A stretch of DNA of 64,000 nucleotides from Microvirga sp. KLBC 81 (GTDB taxonomy: Bacteria > Pseudomonadota > Alphaproteobacteria > Rhizobiales > Beijerinckiaceae): positions 17,174 through 81,173 of the forward strand of contig NZ_QDAH01000019.1 in the NCBI RefSeq assembly GCF_003075415.1, given 5' to 3'. Of this stretch, positions 1-10,136 are shown piece by piece; the first letter of the stretch is position 1; each line of letters opens with the position of its first letter. A model generated the notes under the pieces. That model worked only from the letters and a program-made list of their open reading frames with translations. It was not told the DNA's origin and ran no database searches. The position numbers and the translations under genes are program-made.

Positions 1-717
1 GGCACAGGCAAAACCCTTCTCGCGAAAGCAGTCGCCCGCGAGGCTCAGGCGAACTTTGTCGCGACGAAGTCATCGGACCTTCTCTCGAAATGGTATGGAG
101 AGTCGGAGCAGCAGGTGTCCAGGCTTTTTGCCCGTGCCAGGCAGGTTGCTCCCACTGTCATCTTCATCGACGAAATCGACTCGCTGGCGCCGGTGCGCGG
201 CGGTGGACTGGGTGAGCCCGCCGTGACGGAGCGCGTGGTCAACACGATCCTGGCCGAAATGGATGGGCTCGAGGAGCTGCAAGGCGTCGTCGTGATGGCG
301 GCCACGAACCGACCCAACCTGATCGACCCTGCCCTCCTCCGTCCAGGTCGCTTCGATGAGCTGATCTACGTGCCGGTGCCTGACGCACAGGGACGACGGC
401 ACATCCTCGGCATTCATACGAAGTCCATGCCGCTGGGTGCCGATGTGAATCTCGACACGGTGGCTGAACGAACCAGCCGCTTCACGGGGGCGGATCTTGA
501 AGACCTCACCCGAAGAGCTGGCCTGCTTGCCCTGCGCGAGTCCCTGGAGGCGCAGAACGTGACCATGGCGCATTTCGAGCGGGCTCTTCGGGAAACACGC
601 CCCTCGGTTACGCCGGAAATGGAGCGGGAATACGAAGACATGGTCCGCACCTTGAAGCAGGAAGGCCCGCAGCGACAAGCGATCGGCTTCCTACCGTTGA
701 GACAAGCCGCCGAGTAG
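1..717 (+). CDS. AAA+ ATPase of the CDC48/VCP type, 5'-truncated
   Basis: The reading frame is open from base 1, so the N-terminal part, including any first AAA domain, lies outside the window. The visible 238 residues start inside Walker A (GTGKT). Walker B follows at VIFIDEID (about 53-60), then the second region of homology with ATNRP and the arginine-finger segment LLRPGRFD (about 101-118), and a C-terminal helical lid that includes FTGADLED. This is the order found in the D2 domain of CDC48/VCP and in FtsH-like AAA proteins. No HExxH protease motif follows, which argues against FtsH. The inferred role is ATP-driven protein unfolding or remodelling in the cytosol; the substrate is unknown. 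Confidence 0.85.
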   Translation, partial: GTGKTLLAKAVAREAQANFVATKSSDLLSKWYGESEQQVSRLFARARQVAPTVIFIDEIDSLAPVRGGGLGEPAVTERVVNTILAEMDGLEELQGVVVMAATNRPNLIDPALLRPGRFDELIYVPVPDAQGRRHILGIHTKSMPLGADVNLDTVAERTSRFTGADLEDLTRRAGLLALRESLEAQNVTMAHFERALRETRPSVTPEMEREYEDMVRTLKQEGPQRQAIGFLPLRQAAE

Positions 718-801
718 GTATTTTGCGGAACATCCTATCATGCGCTCCGTTGGCTTGCTGCCCATCAATGCTCGATGAGCCGAGCCAATGGAGGCCGAGC
801 A

Positions 802-963
802 ATGAAACGATCGGACATGGCAAAACAGGGCCGTGGCCCTGAGGACTCACAGAAAGCCAAACACGGCGGCAATCGTGCCGGCGAACACATGAGGGATTCA
901 GCCAGTCAATCTGGAAAGAGCAGCCAGGCCGCAGGGAAGGACCCTCACCGGGGAAGCCGTTAG
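802..963 (+). CDS. Small hydrophilic protein, unknown function
   Basis: This is a 53-residue frame. The ATG at 802 is preferred over the upstream in-frame ATG at 775 because GGAGG lies about 8 bases before it. The product is almost entirely Gly, Ser, Lys, Arg, Gln and Asp, with no hydrophobic core and no cysteine, so it is probably disordered. It follows the AAA ATPase by 84 bases on the same strand and could be cotranscribed. No family was recognised. The ribosome-binding site is the main reason for calling it. Confidence 0.45.
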   Translation: MKRSDMAKQGRGPEDSQKAKHGGNRAGEHMRDSASQSGKSSQAAGKDPHRGSR

Positions 964-974
964 GTCCGGACAGC

Positions 975-2177
975 TCACTCGGCTGCCATCTGCCGGCTGA
1001 TCGGCTTTGCTCTGTTCGAAGCGGCGAGCAGGGCATGGTGGAGTTCGTCCACGTGTCGCACGGACCGTAGTGCCTCGAGCATGGGCCCGCAGATCAGCCG
1101 CTTTCCACAAGGATCGCAATGGCAGACGGGATCCCAAAGTCCCATCGGCGTCCAAGTATCGGGATCGTGCCATTCCGGCATGCCGAGGATCGGATAAAGG
1201 CACACACCTCGCAGCGGAACACCCTCGCGCAGGAGAACCTCCGCCTCCTGCGCGACCTCATGCAGCCATTGGCTGCGATGATCGCCGATATGGCTCGTCT
1301 CGGTGATCATCACTTCGCCACCGTAGCGGTCCCAGACCGAGCGAACGAGATTGCTCAAGGACCATCGCCGCGGATCATCATCTGTGAGCGGCGGGATCAC
1401 ACCGTCTTCTCGCGGGGGTCCGCCCCATTCCCACTGGTTCGTCCAGTAGTAGTTGATGCCCACCACATCGAGATGCTCACGGCTGCCGCCGAGTTCGGGC
1501 AGAAGGCGCCCGCACAGCATGTCCCAGCTCTGAAAGACGAGACGCTCGTTGAAGTCACGCGCCTCCTCTTCCAGATCCGGGCGATCAACGGGAGAAGCGA
1601 CCCGGCACAAAGGATCGACATTGATCATGCGCGCGCCAGGACAGGCGGCCCACAGAGCATTGATGCCTTCGATGGCCGCTCGCGTGAGCGTCACCTTGAG
1701 ATCCCAACCGCGTCCCGTCACGTGGGGGGCGAACAGGCCCTTCTCGCCGCCCGCATAGGCCATGAAGGAAGGCTCATTCACCGGCGTGAAGGCGCAGGTG
1801 CCGTCCGTCCGTACACCGATGTAGCGTCCGACCGCATAGCAATAATCGGCGAACCGCTTCGGGAACTCCTCGCTCCAAAGATCAAGCCCTTGCGGATAGC
1901 CGTAGTGGAAAAGGTCCCAGATCACCTCCACCTCATGGCGGCGCGCAGCCTCCACAAAAGGCTCCACAGTCGAAAAGTCATAGCGCCCGTCCCCCAGATC
2001 AACGAGCGGCCAACGGATGGTTTCGCGGGCTCCATGAAGGCCGAGGTCCGCAAGCTGCCGGTAATCCTCATCGACGGTTTTGTCATGGCCTGTTGCGACG
2101 ATCTGATCGAACCATTGACCATGCCGATTGTACCCGGTCGATCCTTCGAACCCAGCCAGAAAGAAGCTTCGAAACAT
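975..2177 (-). CDS. Family 1-like glycoside hydrolase (second gene of pair)
   Basis: The 400-residue protein has a GH1 TIM-barrel pattern. The acid/base glutamate is E135 in TPVNEPSF, the barrel strand GINYYW lies near 240-245, and the probable nucleophile is E293 in MITETSH. It is shorter than a typical GH1 enzyme (about 450) and has no signal peptide, so it should act in the cytoplasm on an imported glycoside. The ATG at 2177 is preceded by GGGGGAGA. It lies 22 bases after the second GH1-like gene, in an evident two-gene operon. Substrate specificity cannot be read from the sequence, and the divergence from classical GH1 leaves a non-glucosidase role possible. Confidence 0.78.
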   Translation of the reverse strand: MFRSFFLAGFEGSTGYNRHGQWFDQIVATGHDKTVDEDYRQLADLGLHGARETIRWPLVDLGDGRYDFSTVEPFVEAARRHEVEVIWDLFHYGYPQGLDLWSEEFPKRFADYCYAVGRYIGVRTDGTCAFTPVNEPSFMAYAGGEKGLFAPHVTGRGWDLKVTLTRAAIEGINALWAACPGARMINVDPLCRVASPVDRPDLEEEARDFNERLVFQSWDMLCGRLLPELGGSREHLDVVGINYYWTNQWEWGGPPREDGVIPPLTDDDPRRWSLSNLVRSVWDRYGGEVMITETSHIGDHRSQWLHEVAQEAEVLLREGVPLRGVCLYPILGMPEWHDPDTWTPMGLWDPVCHCDPCGKRLICGPMLEALRSVRHVDELHHALLAASNRAKPISRQMAAE

Positions 2178-2199
2178 TCGGCTTTCTCCCCCTTTAGGA

Positions 2200-3513
2200 T
2201 CACCGCATTGCGGCTACAGGAGACGCGGCTCCCGTCAGCAGGCCAACAGCCTCTGTCCCACCCCTGACAAGCTCCTGGTAGGCATCCACCGCACGTGTCC
2301 GTACCCGGCGCAACGGATCCGCCTCGTCCGGAAGGATGTCCCACAATCCCATTGCCGCCAGATGCTCCGTCACTGGGCGGCGGCCCTGGCGATAGGCCCA
2401 GGTGACCAGAGAAAACATCGGCCACCACGTGTATCCGACGAGCGGAATGCCCTCCGTGCGCAATTGCCGTGTGGCTGCGACCGATTGGTCAAGCCAGTCC
2501 AGCCGGCGCCGCAGAGACCCCATGGAGGCCGTCTCGGAAATCATCAGCGGCGCACCATAGCGCGCGGAATAAAGCCGTCCGAGACGGGTGATAAGGCTGG
2601 CGCCCGCATAGGGCATTCGGATGCGAAAGCGGCCTCCGGCGTCCCGCAGTAGCTTCTTCTGCGTGAACATCGGGTAGAGATTCATGCCGATGACCGGTAG
2701 TCCGACGGCATTCTCGAGGAAGTAAACGAGATCGTCCTCTCGTGCGCCGTTTTTCAACAACCACGGGCACAGCGGATGGCGCTCGTCGATCCGTCCCGCG
2801 ACGAGATCAAGCGCAAGGAAGACGATCTCCTGCCGGCGCCGTGCCTCATTCTCGAAGGTGGGATCGTCCGTGTCGAAGAGATCAGTGGCATCGACGAAAT
2901 AGGGCACGATCTCAGGATCGACGCTTTCCAGCGCTTTGACGGTCTCGACCATGCCCTTGGCAATAGCCAGCATCAGTGCGACGAATCCAGGCCAACTGCG
3001 CCGGAACGGCGGCCACCAGCCGAGACGCCCGCAATACCACCCCGTGATGCGCGGCTCGTTGAGAGGCGTATACCAGGTGATGCGTCCCTTGAAGCGCTCT
3101 GCGAGACGCCCGGCATACTCGGCGACGAGCTTTGGATAATCCGGGTGGAGGAATGCTCCTTCAATCCATGCCGGCAACCCGTAATGGACGAGATCGACCT
3201 GCGGGTCGACACCCAGATCCAGCAGGCGCTCCAGTGTCTCGTCGGGAAAGGTCCAATCCCAGGTGCTCGGCTCGGGTTGGATATGATGCCACGGCACACC
3301 GTAGCGCGCGCAAGGCACGCCGAGTTCGGCGATCAGTCCAAGATCCTCGCGCCAACGTTCGTAATGGCCCGTCAGTTCGTACTCGTCCAGGGTCCGCCCG
3401 GTCACCGGATGCGGAGCCGTGATGAAGGTGTCCTCGATGCCGGTGGACCACCAGAATGCATCAGGCGCAGTCAAACGTTGAAGCTGAGATCGGGTCGGAA
3501 GTGCTGGGGTCAT
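2200..3513 (-). CDS. Family 1-like glycoside hydrolase (first gene of pair)
   Basis: The 437-residue protein is homologous in layout to the downstream gene but clearly divergent. The acid/base glutamate is E153 in TPLNEPRI, a GMNLYP strand lies near 276-281, and the probable nucleophile is E327 in LMISETAS. The start at 3513 has AAGGGA about 10 bases upstream. There is no signal peptide. Two GH1-like genes in tandem opposite a GH2 gene suggest degradation of an oligosaccharide with two different linkages, but this is inference. The protein is adjacent to no transporter in the window. Confidence 0.78.
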   Translation of the reverse strand: MTPALPTRSQLQRLTAPDAFWWSTGIEDTFITAPHPVTGRTLDEYELTGHYERWREDLGLIAELGVPCARYGVPWHHIQPEPSTWDWTFPDETLERLLDLGVDPQVDLVHYGLPAWIEGAFLHPDYPKLVAEYAGRLAERFKGRITWYTPLNEPRITGWYCGRLGWWPPFRRSWPGFVALMLAIAKGMVETVKALESVDPEIVPYFVDATDLFDTDDPTFENEARRRQEIVFLALDLVAGRIDERHPLCPWLLKNGAREDDLVYFLENAVGLPVIGMNLYPMFTQKKLLRDAGGRFRIRMPYAGASLITRLGRLYSARYGAPLMISETASMGSLRRRLDWLDQSVAATRQLRTEGIPLVGYTWWPMFSLVTWAYRQGRRPVTEHLAAMGLWDILPDEADPLRRVRTRAVDAYQELVRGGTEAVGLLTGAASPVAAMR

Positions 3514-3943
3514 GCCGGGGCCGTCCCTTGAGCGTCAGTGCTTCCACTGCAGCACAGCGGTTGGGCCGCGGACGAACCTCGGCCGCACGAGATCCAAGCT
3601 AGGAAACGGCTCACATGCAGGAAGGTTTCATCACAATCCGCTTTTCAAGAACGGAGACTGGCCTCGTGCGTTAACCAGCCAAGAGCAATCGGGCTTCCTT
3701 CGAGGGGGAGGTAAGGCCATGGCTGTCCCGAGGCACCCATCCCATCGTCAGCGGCAGGCCAATCCCAAGTTCAAGCCGGTTGAGAGAATAAGCAGCAGGC
3801 CGATCGGTCATGCAGAGACGCCGGCCCCGCAGCAGCCCGCCGACCATCGCAATCAGCTTCCTCAGCAGGAGCAGCCCTGCACAGAGACCTTGAAACTCGT
3901 CACTCCGCCTGCCGATCACCGGTTCAAGAGAGGACGTTACTGA
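3514..3943. other. Divergent intergenic region between GH1 pair and GH2 gene
   Basis: This 430-base spacer separates the leftward GH1-like operon from the rightward GH2 gene and must hold both promoters. Frames are open across it on both strands, but none has a convincing ribosome-binding site or a recognisable product. I see no clear palindromic operator. Confidence 0.4.
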
Positions 3944-5830
3944 GTGGATGATACAATGACTGAGACGATCTCCCCGGCAGACCTCCACCCGCGCCCCCAA
4001 TTGCGTCGGGAGCGCTGGATCGACCTGTGCGGAAGCTGGGGCTTCGCCTTCGACGATGACAATCGTGGCTTCGCAGAGGGCTGGTTTGACAATGCGGCGC
4101 CATTCGGCCGCGAGATCGTGGTGCCCTTCCCTCCCGAGAGCGCACGATCCGGGGTTCACGAGACCGGCTTTCACCCTGTGGTATGGTATCGTCGCGAGAT
4201 CCGTGTCGATGAATCAGACCGCCGGAATCGTCTTCTGCTCCATTTCGGTGCCGTCGACTATAAGGCCTCCGTCTGGGTCAATGGCCGCATGGCGGTCGAG
4301 CATGTCGGCGGACAGACGCCGTTCTCCGCGGATATCACTCCGCTGCTCCTTCCCGGTGAGACACAGGTGATCGTCGTGCGCGCCGAGGACGAGCCGAGAG
4401 ATTTGCAGCAGCCGCGCGGCAAACAATATTGGGAGGAACATCCTGGCTACATCTGGTATCATCGCTCCACGGGCATCTGGCAGCCGGTATGGCTCGAGCC
4501 GGTTCCACATGTTGCGGTTTCTGAGCTGCGCTGGACGCCCGATGTCGACCGCTTCGGCGTGGGGCTGATCGTCAGGTTGGATCGTAAGCCTCCCGACGGC
4601 TGGCGCATGCGCGTGCAGCTGAGAGGCGACCGCCCGACACACTCTCTCGTGGACGATACCTGCTTGCTCTCAGGTCGCGAGATCCGCCGGGTCCTCCTCC
4701 TCGACATCAACGATGCGGCAATCCGACGTCGCCGGACCCTGCTCTGGGCCCCGGAGCATCCCAACCTCATCGAGGCCACAATCGAACTGATTGACGAGAG
4801 TGGTGCCGTCGTCGACCGTGTCGAAAGCTATTTTGGTCTGCGCCGGATTGAAGCCCGAGATGGCCGCTTCATCATTAACGGTATCCCGATCTTCCTGCGA
4901 CTTGTCCTGGCGCAGAACTACTGGCCGGATTCCCTCCTCACTGCTCCCGACGCGGATGCGCTCAAGCGGGAGGTGGAACTCGCCCAATCGCTCGGCTTCA
5001 ATGGCGTTCGCATTCACCAGAAGATCGAGGATCCCCGTTTTCTGTACTGGTGCGACCGGCTCGGCATGCTCGTTTGGAGCGAGGCTGCCAATGCCTATGT
5101 CTATTCCGACCGCGCTGCGGAGATGCTGACCCGCGATTGGCTGGAGGCCATCCGCCGCGACTACAATCATCCCTCAATCATCACCTGGGTGCCTCTGAAC
5201 GAGAGCTGGGGCGTTCCCGACCTTGACCGCTCGGCCCAGCAGCGTGATTTTGTGCGGGCGCTTTATCATCTTACAAAGGCAATCGACCCTACCCGCCCCG
5301 TGATCGGCAATGATGGCTGGCAGCATGCGGTTGGCGATGTCTTCGGCGTCCATGATTATGCACCCACCGGCGAGATGCTGCGGGAACGTTATGCGGACCG
5401 CGAGACCATCGCCCGCACGTTCCGAGAGGTGCGCCCCCACCATCACCCGCTGCTCGGCGAGGGTGTCGAGATCGAGGACGAACCGATCGTCATCAGTGAG
5501 TTCGGCGGGCTTGGCTTCGTGCCTCAGGCTACCGAAGACTGGTTCGGCTATGGCCAGTTTGCCAGCGCTGACGATCTTCTTGCGCGCTATGAGGAGCTTG
5601 TCGATGCCCTGCTCTCCTCCACGGCGCTCGCAGGCTTCTGCTACACCCAACTGACCGATACCGCCCAGGAAACCAACGGCCTTTTCACCGTCAACCGCAA
5701 ACCGAAATTGGATGTCGAACGGCTGCGCGCGATCAACAGCCGCCCCTCGAAGGCGGTGCCGAGCGAGATTCTGGATGTGTTGATCAAGCGGGAGGTGGAG
5801 CGGCGACGGCGTGAGCGCGGACAGGAATAG
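3944..5830 (+). CDS. Family 2 glycoside hydrolase (beta-galactosidase/glucuronidase-like)
   Basis: The 628-residue protein has the GH2 order: an N-terminal jelly-roll sugar-binding domain (about 20-190), an immunoglobulin-like domain (190-300) and a TIM barrel (300-600). The acid/base is E420 in VPLNESWG and the nucleophile is E519 in VISEFGG. GTG at 3944 was chosen because AGAGAGGA sits about 11 bases upstream; ATG at 3956 is the alternative. There is no signal peptide, so it is probably cytoplasmic. At 628 residues it is nearer to beta-glucuronidase and short GH2 enzymes than to LacZ (about 1000). The exact substrate is not determinable. Confidence 0.85.
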   Translation: MDDTMTETISPADLHPRPQLRRERWIDLCGSWGFAFDDDNRGFAEGWFDNAAPFGREIVVPFPPESARSGVHETGFHPVVWYRREIRVDESDRRNRLLLHFGAVDYKASVWVNGRMAVEHVGGQTPFSADITPLLLPGETQVIVVRAEDEPRDLQQPRGKQYWEEHPGYIWYHRSTGIWQPVWLEPVPHVAVSELRWTPDVDRFGVGLIVRLDRKPPDGWRMRVQLRGDRPTHSLVDDTCLLSGREIRRVLLLDINDAAIRRRRTLLWAPEHPNLIEATIELIDESGAVVDRVESYFGLRRIEARDGRFIINGIPIFLRLVLAQNYWPDSLLTAPDADALKREVELAQSLGFNGVRIHQKIEDPRFLYWCDRLGMLVWSEAANAYVYSDRAAEMLTRDWLEAIRRDYNHPSIITWVPLNESWGVPDLDRSAQQRDFVRALYHLTKAIDPTRPVIGNDGWQHAVGDVFGVHDYAPTGEMLRERYADRETIARTFREVRPHHHPLLGEGVEIEDEPIVISEFGGLGFVPQATEDWFGYGQFASADDLLARYEELVDALLSSTALAGFCYTQLTDTAQETNGLFTVNRKPKLDVERLRAINSRPSKAVPSEILDVLIKREVERRRRERGQE

Positions 5831-5905
5831 ACAACCTGAGTCAATACAGAACATACCGACGAAGAGTGAGATTGGCGCCCTGCATCGACTTTTTCTCGAA
5901 CGCCG

Positions 5906-8713
5906 TCAGTCCTGCCCCCGGCGGATGATGAGCTTGCTCAGCTCGCGAAGCCACAGAACCGAGCTTGCAATGGCAATGCAGAGCAGCCAGTCCTGAAGGC
6001 CCAAGCTGACGGTCGAGAACGCCTGCTGCAGGAATGGAACGTAGATCACCACGACCTGCAAGAGGAGCGATGCACCGACGGCGAACCAAAGCCAATGGTT
6101 CATGAATAGCCCCTGGAAGGCACTGTGCTCGTCTGAGCGCGCGTTGAAGACGTTGAAGATCTGAAACAACATCAGTGTCGTGAACGCCATGGTCTGTCCG
6201 TAGCGCAAGGTGCCGGATCCTTCAATCAGTCCACCGGGGAGCGAGGCATCGAGAACACCCAATGTGCCGATTGCCATCACAGCTCCCACGAAGAAAATTC
6301 CAACCCACATTCGCACCGTGATTACTCCCTCGCCTCGTGGGCGGGGAGGCACCTCCATGATCTCTCTCTCGGCTGGATCAACGCCAAGGGCGAGAGCCGG
6401 CGCGCCATCAGTCACAAGATTGATCCAGAGGATCTGTGTCGCCAGGAGCGGCAGAACCACACCTCCGGCGTTATCCGGAACGAGGCCGATGACATCGGCC
6501 AGGAGCACACCGAAGAACATCGTCATCACCTCGCCGATGTTCGACGACAGGAGATAGCGCAGAAACTTCCTGATGTTGGAGAAGATCGCACGCCCCTCCT
6601 CCACGGCGGCGACGATGGTTGCGAAATTGTCATCGGCGAGCACCATGTCGGATGCCTCCTTCGAGACGTCGGTTCCCGTGATCCCCATGGCAATGCCGAT
6701 ATCGGCAGTCTTCAGGGCCGGTGCGTCGTTGACGCCATCTCCTGTCATCGCGACGGTCGTGCCACCGCGCTGCAGAGCCTTGACGATCCGCAGCTTGTGC
6801 TCTGGATTGACGCGGGCATAGACCGAGACCTCCTGGACGGCGGTATCGAGCGCCTGGTCTGGCATCTTCTGGAGTTCGGCCCCTGTCAACGCGCGCCCAT
6901 CCGAGGCGATGCCGAGTTCCTCCGCGATGACCGCAGCCGTTTTCGGATGATCACCCGTAATCATGATCGGCCGGATTCCGGCACGCTTCGCCCGTGCGAC
7001 CGCCTGCTTCGCCTCCTCGCGAGGGGGGTCGATCATGCCGATCAGACCGAGGAAGATCATTTCTTTCTCGATTTCCTCGTCAAAATCTTCGCTGCTGAAT
7101 TCCTCCTTCGGCAGCAGGCGGAAAGCAACACCGAGAGTTCGCAACGCCTCTCCTGCAAGATCCTCATTACGCTTGAGGATCTCGGCGCGACGCTCTTCCG
7201 TCAGGGGCCGTGCATCTTCGCCCATGAATTCCTCCGTGCACCGGGCCAGAAGGACGTCCGGCGCGCCCTTTGTGAATGCCAGAAAATGCCCCTGTCGTTC
7301 GGCATCGCTGTGAAGCGTGCTCATCAGCTTGCGCTCGGATGAAAAAGGAACCTCGGCGATCCGTGCGAACCGTGCGTCGAGGACTTCCACCTCCAATCCC
7401 GCTTTTCGGGCGGCAACGATCAGGGCGCCTTCTGTCGGATCCCCCTGAATGATCCAGCGACCGTCCCGCTCCTGCAGCACGGCATTGTTGGCCCGGTCGA
7501 CAGCCGCGAGGGCTCGTACCACTTCTGAGTGGAGAGCCCCTTCAACAGGCTCACCTCCGTTCTGCGTGACCCGTCCCTCAGGTGCGTATCCTGTCCCCTC
7601 GAAGCTCACGCTTCCACTCGCCGTCACGACACGACGGACCGTCATTTCATTCTTGGTGAGCGTGCCCGTCTTGTCGGACGCGATAACATTCGCCGAGCCC
7701 AGCGTCTCCACCGCCGCAAGATGGCGCACGATCGCATTCCGGCGCGCCATCCGCTGCACGCCGAGCGACAGGACGGCCGTCACGACAGCCGGCAATCCCT
7801 CCGGGACAGCCGCAACGGCGAGCGCGACGCCCAGAATGAGAACATCGAAGATGGCCGAGAAACCGCTGATGTCCTCGACGAAGAGGATTGTCGCGATCAT
7901 GACGATGGCAATCGCCACGACCGTCAGGCCCAGCATCCTGCCGACCCAATCGAGTTCCTTCTGCAAGGGAGTGGAACTATCCGGAGCCGTCCTCAGCATT
8001 CCGGCGATGTGCCCCATCTGCGTCTGCATGCCGGTTGCCGTGACGACGGCCTTTCCGCGTCCATAAGTGATGGCAGTTCCGCTGAAGACCATGTTGCTGC
8101 GATCGCCGAGACCGACCTCGTCCTGAAGCGCCGCAACGTCCTTCATGACCGGCAGGCTTTCGCCTGTGAGGGCCGCTTCCGCGGCGTGAAGGCTCGTGGC
8201 TTCGATCACGCGCCCGTCCGCCGGGACGGTATCGCCTTCCTCGAGGAGCAAGATGTCACCGGGCACAACATCTCTGGCCAGGATACTTTGACGGGTTCCG
8301 TCGCGAATGACATGAGCATGAGCCGCCGACATCCGATTGAGGGCCGCGAGAGCCTTCTCGGCCCGTGACTGCTGAACATAACCCATCACTGCGTTGAGCA
8401 GGACGACGACGAAAATCGCCAAGGCTTCATAGGGCAGCGCGGTGTCGCGCTCGTGGAACCACAGCACTGCGGAGATGGCCGTTGCGATGAGCAGCAGAAC
8501 AACGAGCACATCCTTGAACTGGAGCAGGAACTTTCGCCATTCCGGCACCGGCTTCTCTGCAGTCAGTTCATTCTCACCGTAGTGTCTCAGGCGTTCCGAT
8601 GCCTCCTGCTGACTCAAGCCGTGCCGGGCATCTGCCTTGAGCTGCGCCAGCACGTCGTGGACGTGCTGGCGATAGGCTGCGATTTCGCCGTGCAGCTCGG
8701 GGGTGGAACGCAT
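5906..8713 (-). CDS. P2A-type cation-transporting P-type ATPase
   Basis: This 935-residue membrane ATPase probably exports Ca2+ (or Mn2+). It has an N-terminal cation-ATPase domain, TGES of the actuator domain at about 183-186, PEGLP in M4 at 304-308, the phosphorylated Asp347 in ASDKTGTLT, a [12 protein letters not shown] hinge and the M6 motif [18 protein letters not shown] with NLVTDG points to the Ca2+/PMR1 branch rather than to heavy-metal CPx pumps. The frame is open to 8869, but the start is placed at ATG 8713: AGGAG lies 9-13 bases upstream and the 52 extra residues look non-coding. Its 3' end converges on the GH2 gene. Confidence 0.88.
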   Translation of the reverse strand: MRSTPELHGEIAAYRQHVHDVLAQLKADARHGLSQQEASERLRHYGENELTAEKPVPEWRKFLLQFKDVLVVLLLIATAISAVLWFHERDTALPYEALAIFVVVLLNAVMGYVQQSRAEKALAALNRMSAAHAHVIRDGTRQSILARDVVPGDILLLEEGDTVPADGRVIEATSLHAAEAALTGESLPVMKDVAALQDEVGLGDRSNMVFSGTAITYGRGKAVVTATGMQTQMGHIAGMLRTAPDSSTPLQKELDWVGRMLGLTVVAIAIVMIATILFVEDISGFSAIFDVLILGVALAVAAVPEGLPAVVTAVLSLGVQRMARRNAIVRHLAAVETLGSANVIASDKTGTLTKNEMTVRRVVTASGSVSFEGTGYAPEGRVTQNGGEPVEGALHSEVVRALAAVDRANNAVLQERDGRWIIQGDPTEGALIVAARKAGLEVEVLDARFARIAEVPFSSERKLMSTLHSDAERQGHFLAFTKGAPDVLLARCTEEFMGEDARPLTEERRAEILKRNEDLAGEALRTLGVAFRLLPKEEFSSEDFDEEIEKEMIFLGLIGMIDPPREEAKQAVARAKRAGIRPIMITGDHPKTAAVIAEELGIASDGRALTGAELQKMPDQALDTAVQEVSVYARVNPEHKLRIVKALQRGGTTVAMTGDGVNDAPALKTADIGIAMGITGTDVSKEASDMVLADDNFATIVAAVEEGRAIFSNIRKFLRYLLSSNIGEVMTMFFGVLLADVIGLVPDNAGGVVLPLLATQILWINLVTDGAPALALGVDPAEREIMEVPPRPRGEGVITVRMWVGIFFVGAVMAIGTLGVLDASLPGGLIEGSGTLRYGQTMAFTTLMLFQIFNVFNARSDEHSAFQGLFMNHWLWFAVGASLLLQVVVIYVPFLQQAFSTVSLGLQDWLLCIAIASSVLWLRELSKLIIRRGQD

Positions 8714-8923
8714 GCTCTTGTCTCCTGCCGCTTGTTCGATGGATCGACCCGAGAGCCTTGTCGCGCCCGATGAGACAATGTTCGCGAGGCGCCGGTGGCA
8801 TCCGTGTGATCCCACAGCCCTACTCCTATCAATGGCAGCCACATTCTGGCCGTACTGCCAAGCCAGCATTCACCCCCTGAACTGTTGATACAAATCGTGC
8901 AGAAAAGGCCGAGACAGTAGAGC

Positions 8924-9085
8924 ATGCGAGATACTCAGCGTTTGTCACCATCGCCCGATACGCCTCCTTCATTGCATCAGCTCGAGCGGACGCTCGTGGC
9001 ATCGATCGCTCTCATGAAACGCATCAGGCGCGAGAGGCGGCGTTCCACGCGTCGAGACATCAGCGTGCAGGGCGAAAACCAATAA
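8924..9085 (+). CDS. Possible small basic protein
   Basis: A 53-codon frame starts at ATG 8924 and has an arginine-rich C-terminal half (RRERRRSTRR). The ribosome-binding site is weak (GAGA). The main support is that a bipartite hairpin with a T-run, reading in the same direction, follows 65 bases later at 9150-9198 and otherwise has no gene to terminate. No family was recognised; it may be nucleic-acid binding, or not a gene at all. Confidence 0.3.
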   Translation: MRDTQRLSPSPDTPPSLHQLERTLVASIALMKRIRRERRRSTRRDISVQGENQ

Positions 9086-9149
9086 AGCTGTTCCTACAAC
9101 CTCTTCGAAGTGAGCATCGCGAAGACTGTTCATAGTCTGTAACATCAGA

Positions 9150-9198
9150 GCCTCCTTATCTGCCGATTAATCTGACAAAGGCAGGTCAGGAGGCTTTT
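9150..9198 (+). terminator. Intrinsic terminator (two-tier hairpin with T-run)
   Basis: The outer stem is GCCTCCT (9150-9156) with AGGAGGC (9188-9194). The inner stem is CTGCC (9160-9164) with GGCAG (9180-9184). TTTT follows directly on the plus strand. It is oriented to stop rightward transcription from the 8.9 kb region. Confidence 0.6.
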
Positions 9199-9365
9199 CC
9201 ATTCTAGGCCGAACCTTTACTGTCCGGCGATCCGACCTTTCATCTACCGATCCTTAACCCCCTCAGGTTATACAAGCTTCGGTTTTACGGGTTGCATGGA
9301 CTGCCAGCAGGGGTTAGCAAGGCTCCCGCATGATTTAATCACCCAACAACTTCGGAGGTGCCTGA

Positions 9366-9620
9366 ATGCCCCACGAAGCGTACTGTGTTGCGTATCGCGA
9401 TAGGCGATGGTCTGTTCTTCACCAAGGCCGGGACCTTGGAGCCTTTTATTTTCGAACCAATGCGCTGAAATTTGCCGTGACCTTGGCGCACCGCGCCGGC
9501 GCATCCGCCCACCAGAACGTCTATGTTCTTGATAGCGATGGACTTCTCTATACTGCTTGGAACTGGACTAGGGATCTCATCAGTCTGGACGCTAAGCCCA
9601 CTCACTCAGCGCTCGTTTGA
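9366..9620 (+). CDS. Small DUF2188-like protein
   Basis: The 84-residue protein has an ATG at 9366 preceded by GGAGG at good spacing. The pattern is an N-terminal strand with WSV and a Gly, an alpha-helix rich in Ala (FRTNALKFAVTLAHRAG), then VYVLDSDGLL and Trp residues. This resembles the beta-beta-alpha-beta layout of DUF2188-type proteins. It is cytoplasmic with no signal peptide. Function is unknown in that family. The assignment rests on layout only. Confidence 0.6.
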   Translation: MPHEAYCVAYRDRRWSVLHQGRDLGAFYFRTNALKFAVTLAHRAGASAHQNVYVLDSDGLLYTAWNWTRDLISLDAKPTHSALV

Positions 9621-9635
9621 CGAGCGCCCCCCATC

Positions 9636-9773
9636 CTACTCAGGAGCAAAGGCCTGTCGAACTGGCCTCAGCTCCATCCGCCCTTCGCGCCCGAGCCTGA
9701 TGATCTTCAGGGCAGGTGGCGCGATGAGGCCCGCCAGCGAGACAATCACCGCACAAGTCAACACTGCCGCCAT
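9636..9773 (-). CDS. Small single-span membrane protein
   Basis: A 45-residue frame starts at ATG 9773 with GGAGGGG about 8 bases upstream. The N-terminus is one hydrophobic helix of about 20 residues (AAVLTCAVIVSLAGLIAPPA), followed by a short basic tail. The open frame extends upstream to 9860, but the strong ribosome-binding site supports the inner start. No family recognised. Confidence 0.42.
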   Translation of the reverse strand: MAAVLTCAVIVSLAGLIAPPALKIIRLGREGRMELRPVRQAFAPE

Positions 9774-9875
9774 GGGAACCCCTCCGCAATCTCGGTCAGG
9801 CGAATCTGCCCGTACGGAAGAGAGCTTGGGACCGCAGGCTTGCGGGAGGCTTGCCAACACTTCATCGGCATTGAC

Positions 9876-9988
9876 CTAGAGCATCGGATCCAAACGTGGA
9901 TTTGCACTTTTGGGTCCGATGCTCCCTTCTAGAGAGAGCGCATCGTTTCGAGCGGAAACCGGATCCACTTTTCCGCACGATGCTCTAG
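9876..9988 (-). repeat. Interspersed palindromic repeat, copy 1 (intact)
   Basis: The 113-base element begins and ends with CTAG and has terminal inverted repeats CTAGAGCATCG / GATGCTCTAG. Each half is itself palindromic: one contains CGTGCGGAAAAGTGGATCCGG on the minus strand, the other CAAAAGTGCAAATCCAC. This is the type of non-coding palindromic repeat scattered in Hyphomicrobiales genomes. Four further copies are in this window. Confidence 0.8.
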
Positions 9989-10136
9989 AACCCGAGGCAT
10001 TTTGACTGAGACGGGCATCGTTCTTGTCGGGGACCACGGATTCGATCTGGAACAGTCCCTACGCACTCCCATGTGCGGCAAGTCACAGACAGTCATATTA
10101 CGTAAGGTAAGAATAGATCATCTAAGGATGATCCCC

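Noticed and set aside
3512..3943. Open frame of 143 codons on the plus strand between the GH1 and GH2 genes
   Set aside because: Basic, Pro-rich, low-complexity product with no ribosome-binding site; it occupies the divergent promoter region.
8714..8869. In-frame extension of the P-type ATPase
   Set aside because: The 52 residues do not resemble a cation-ATPase N-terminus and ATG 8713 has AGGAG upstream.
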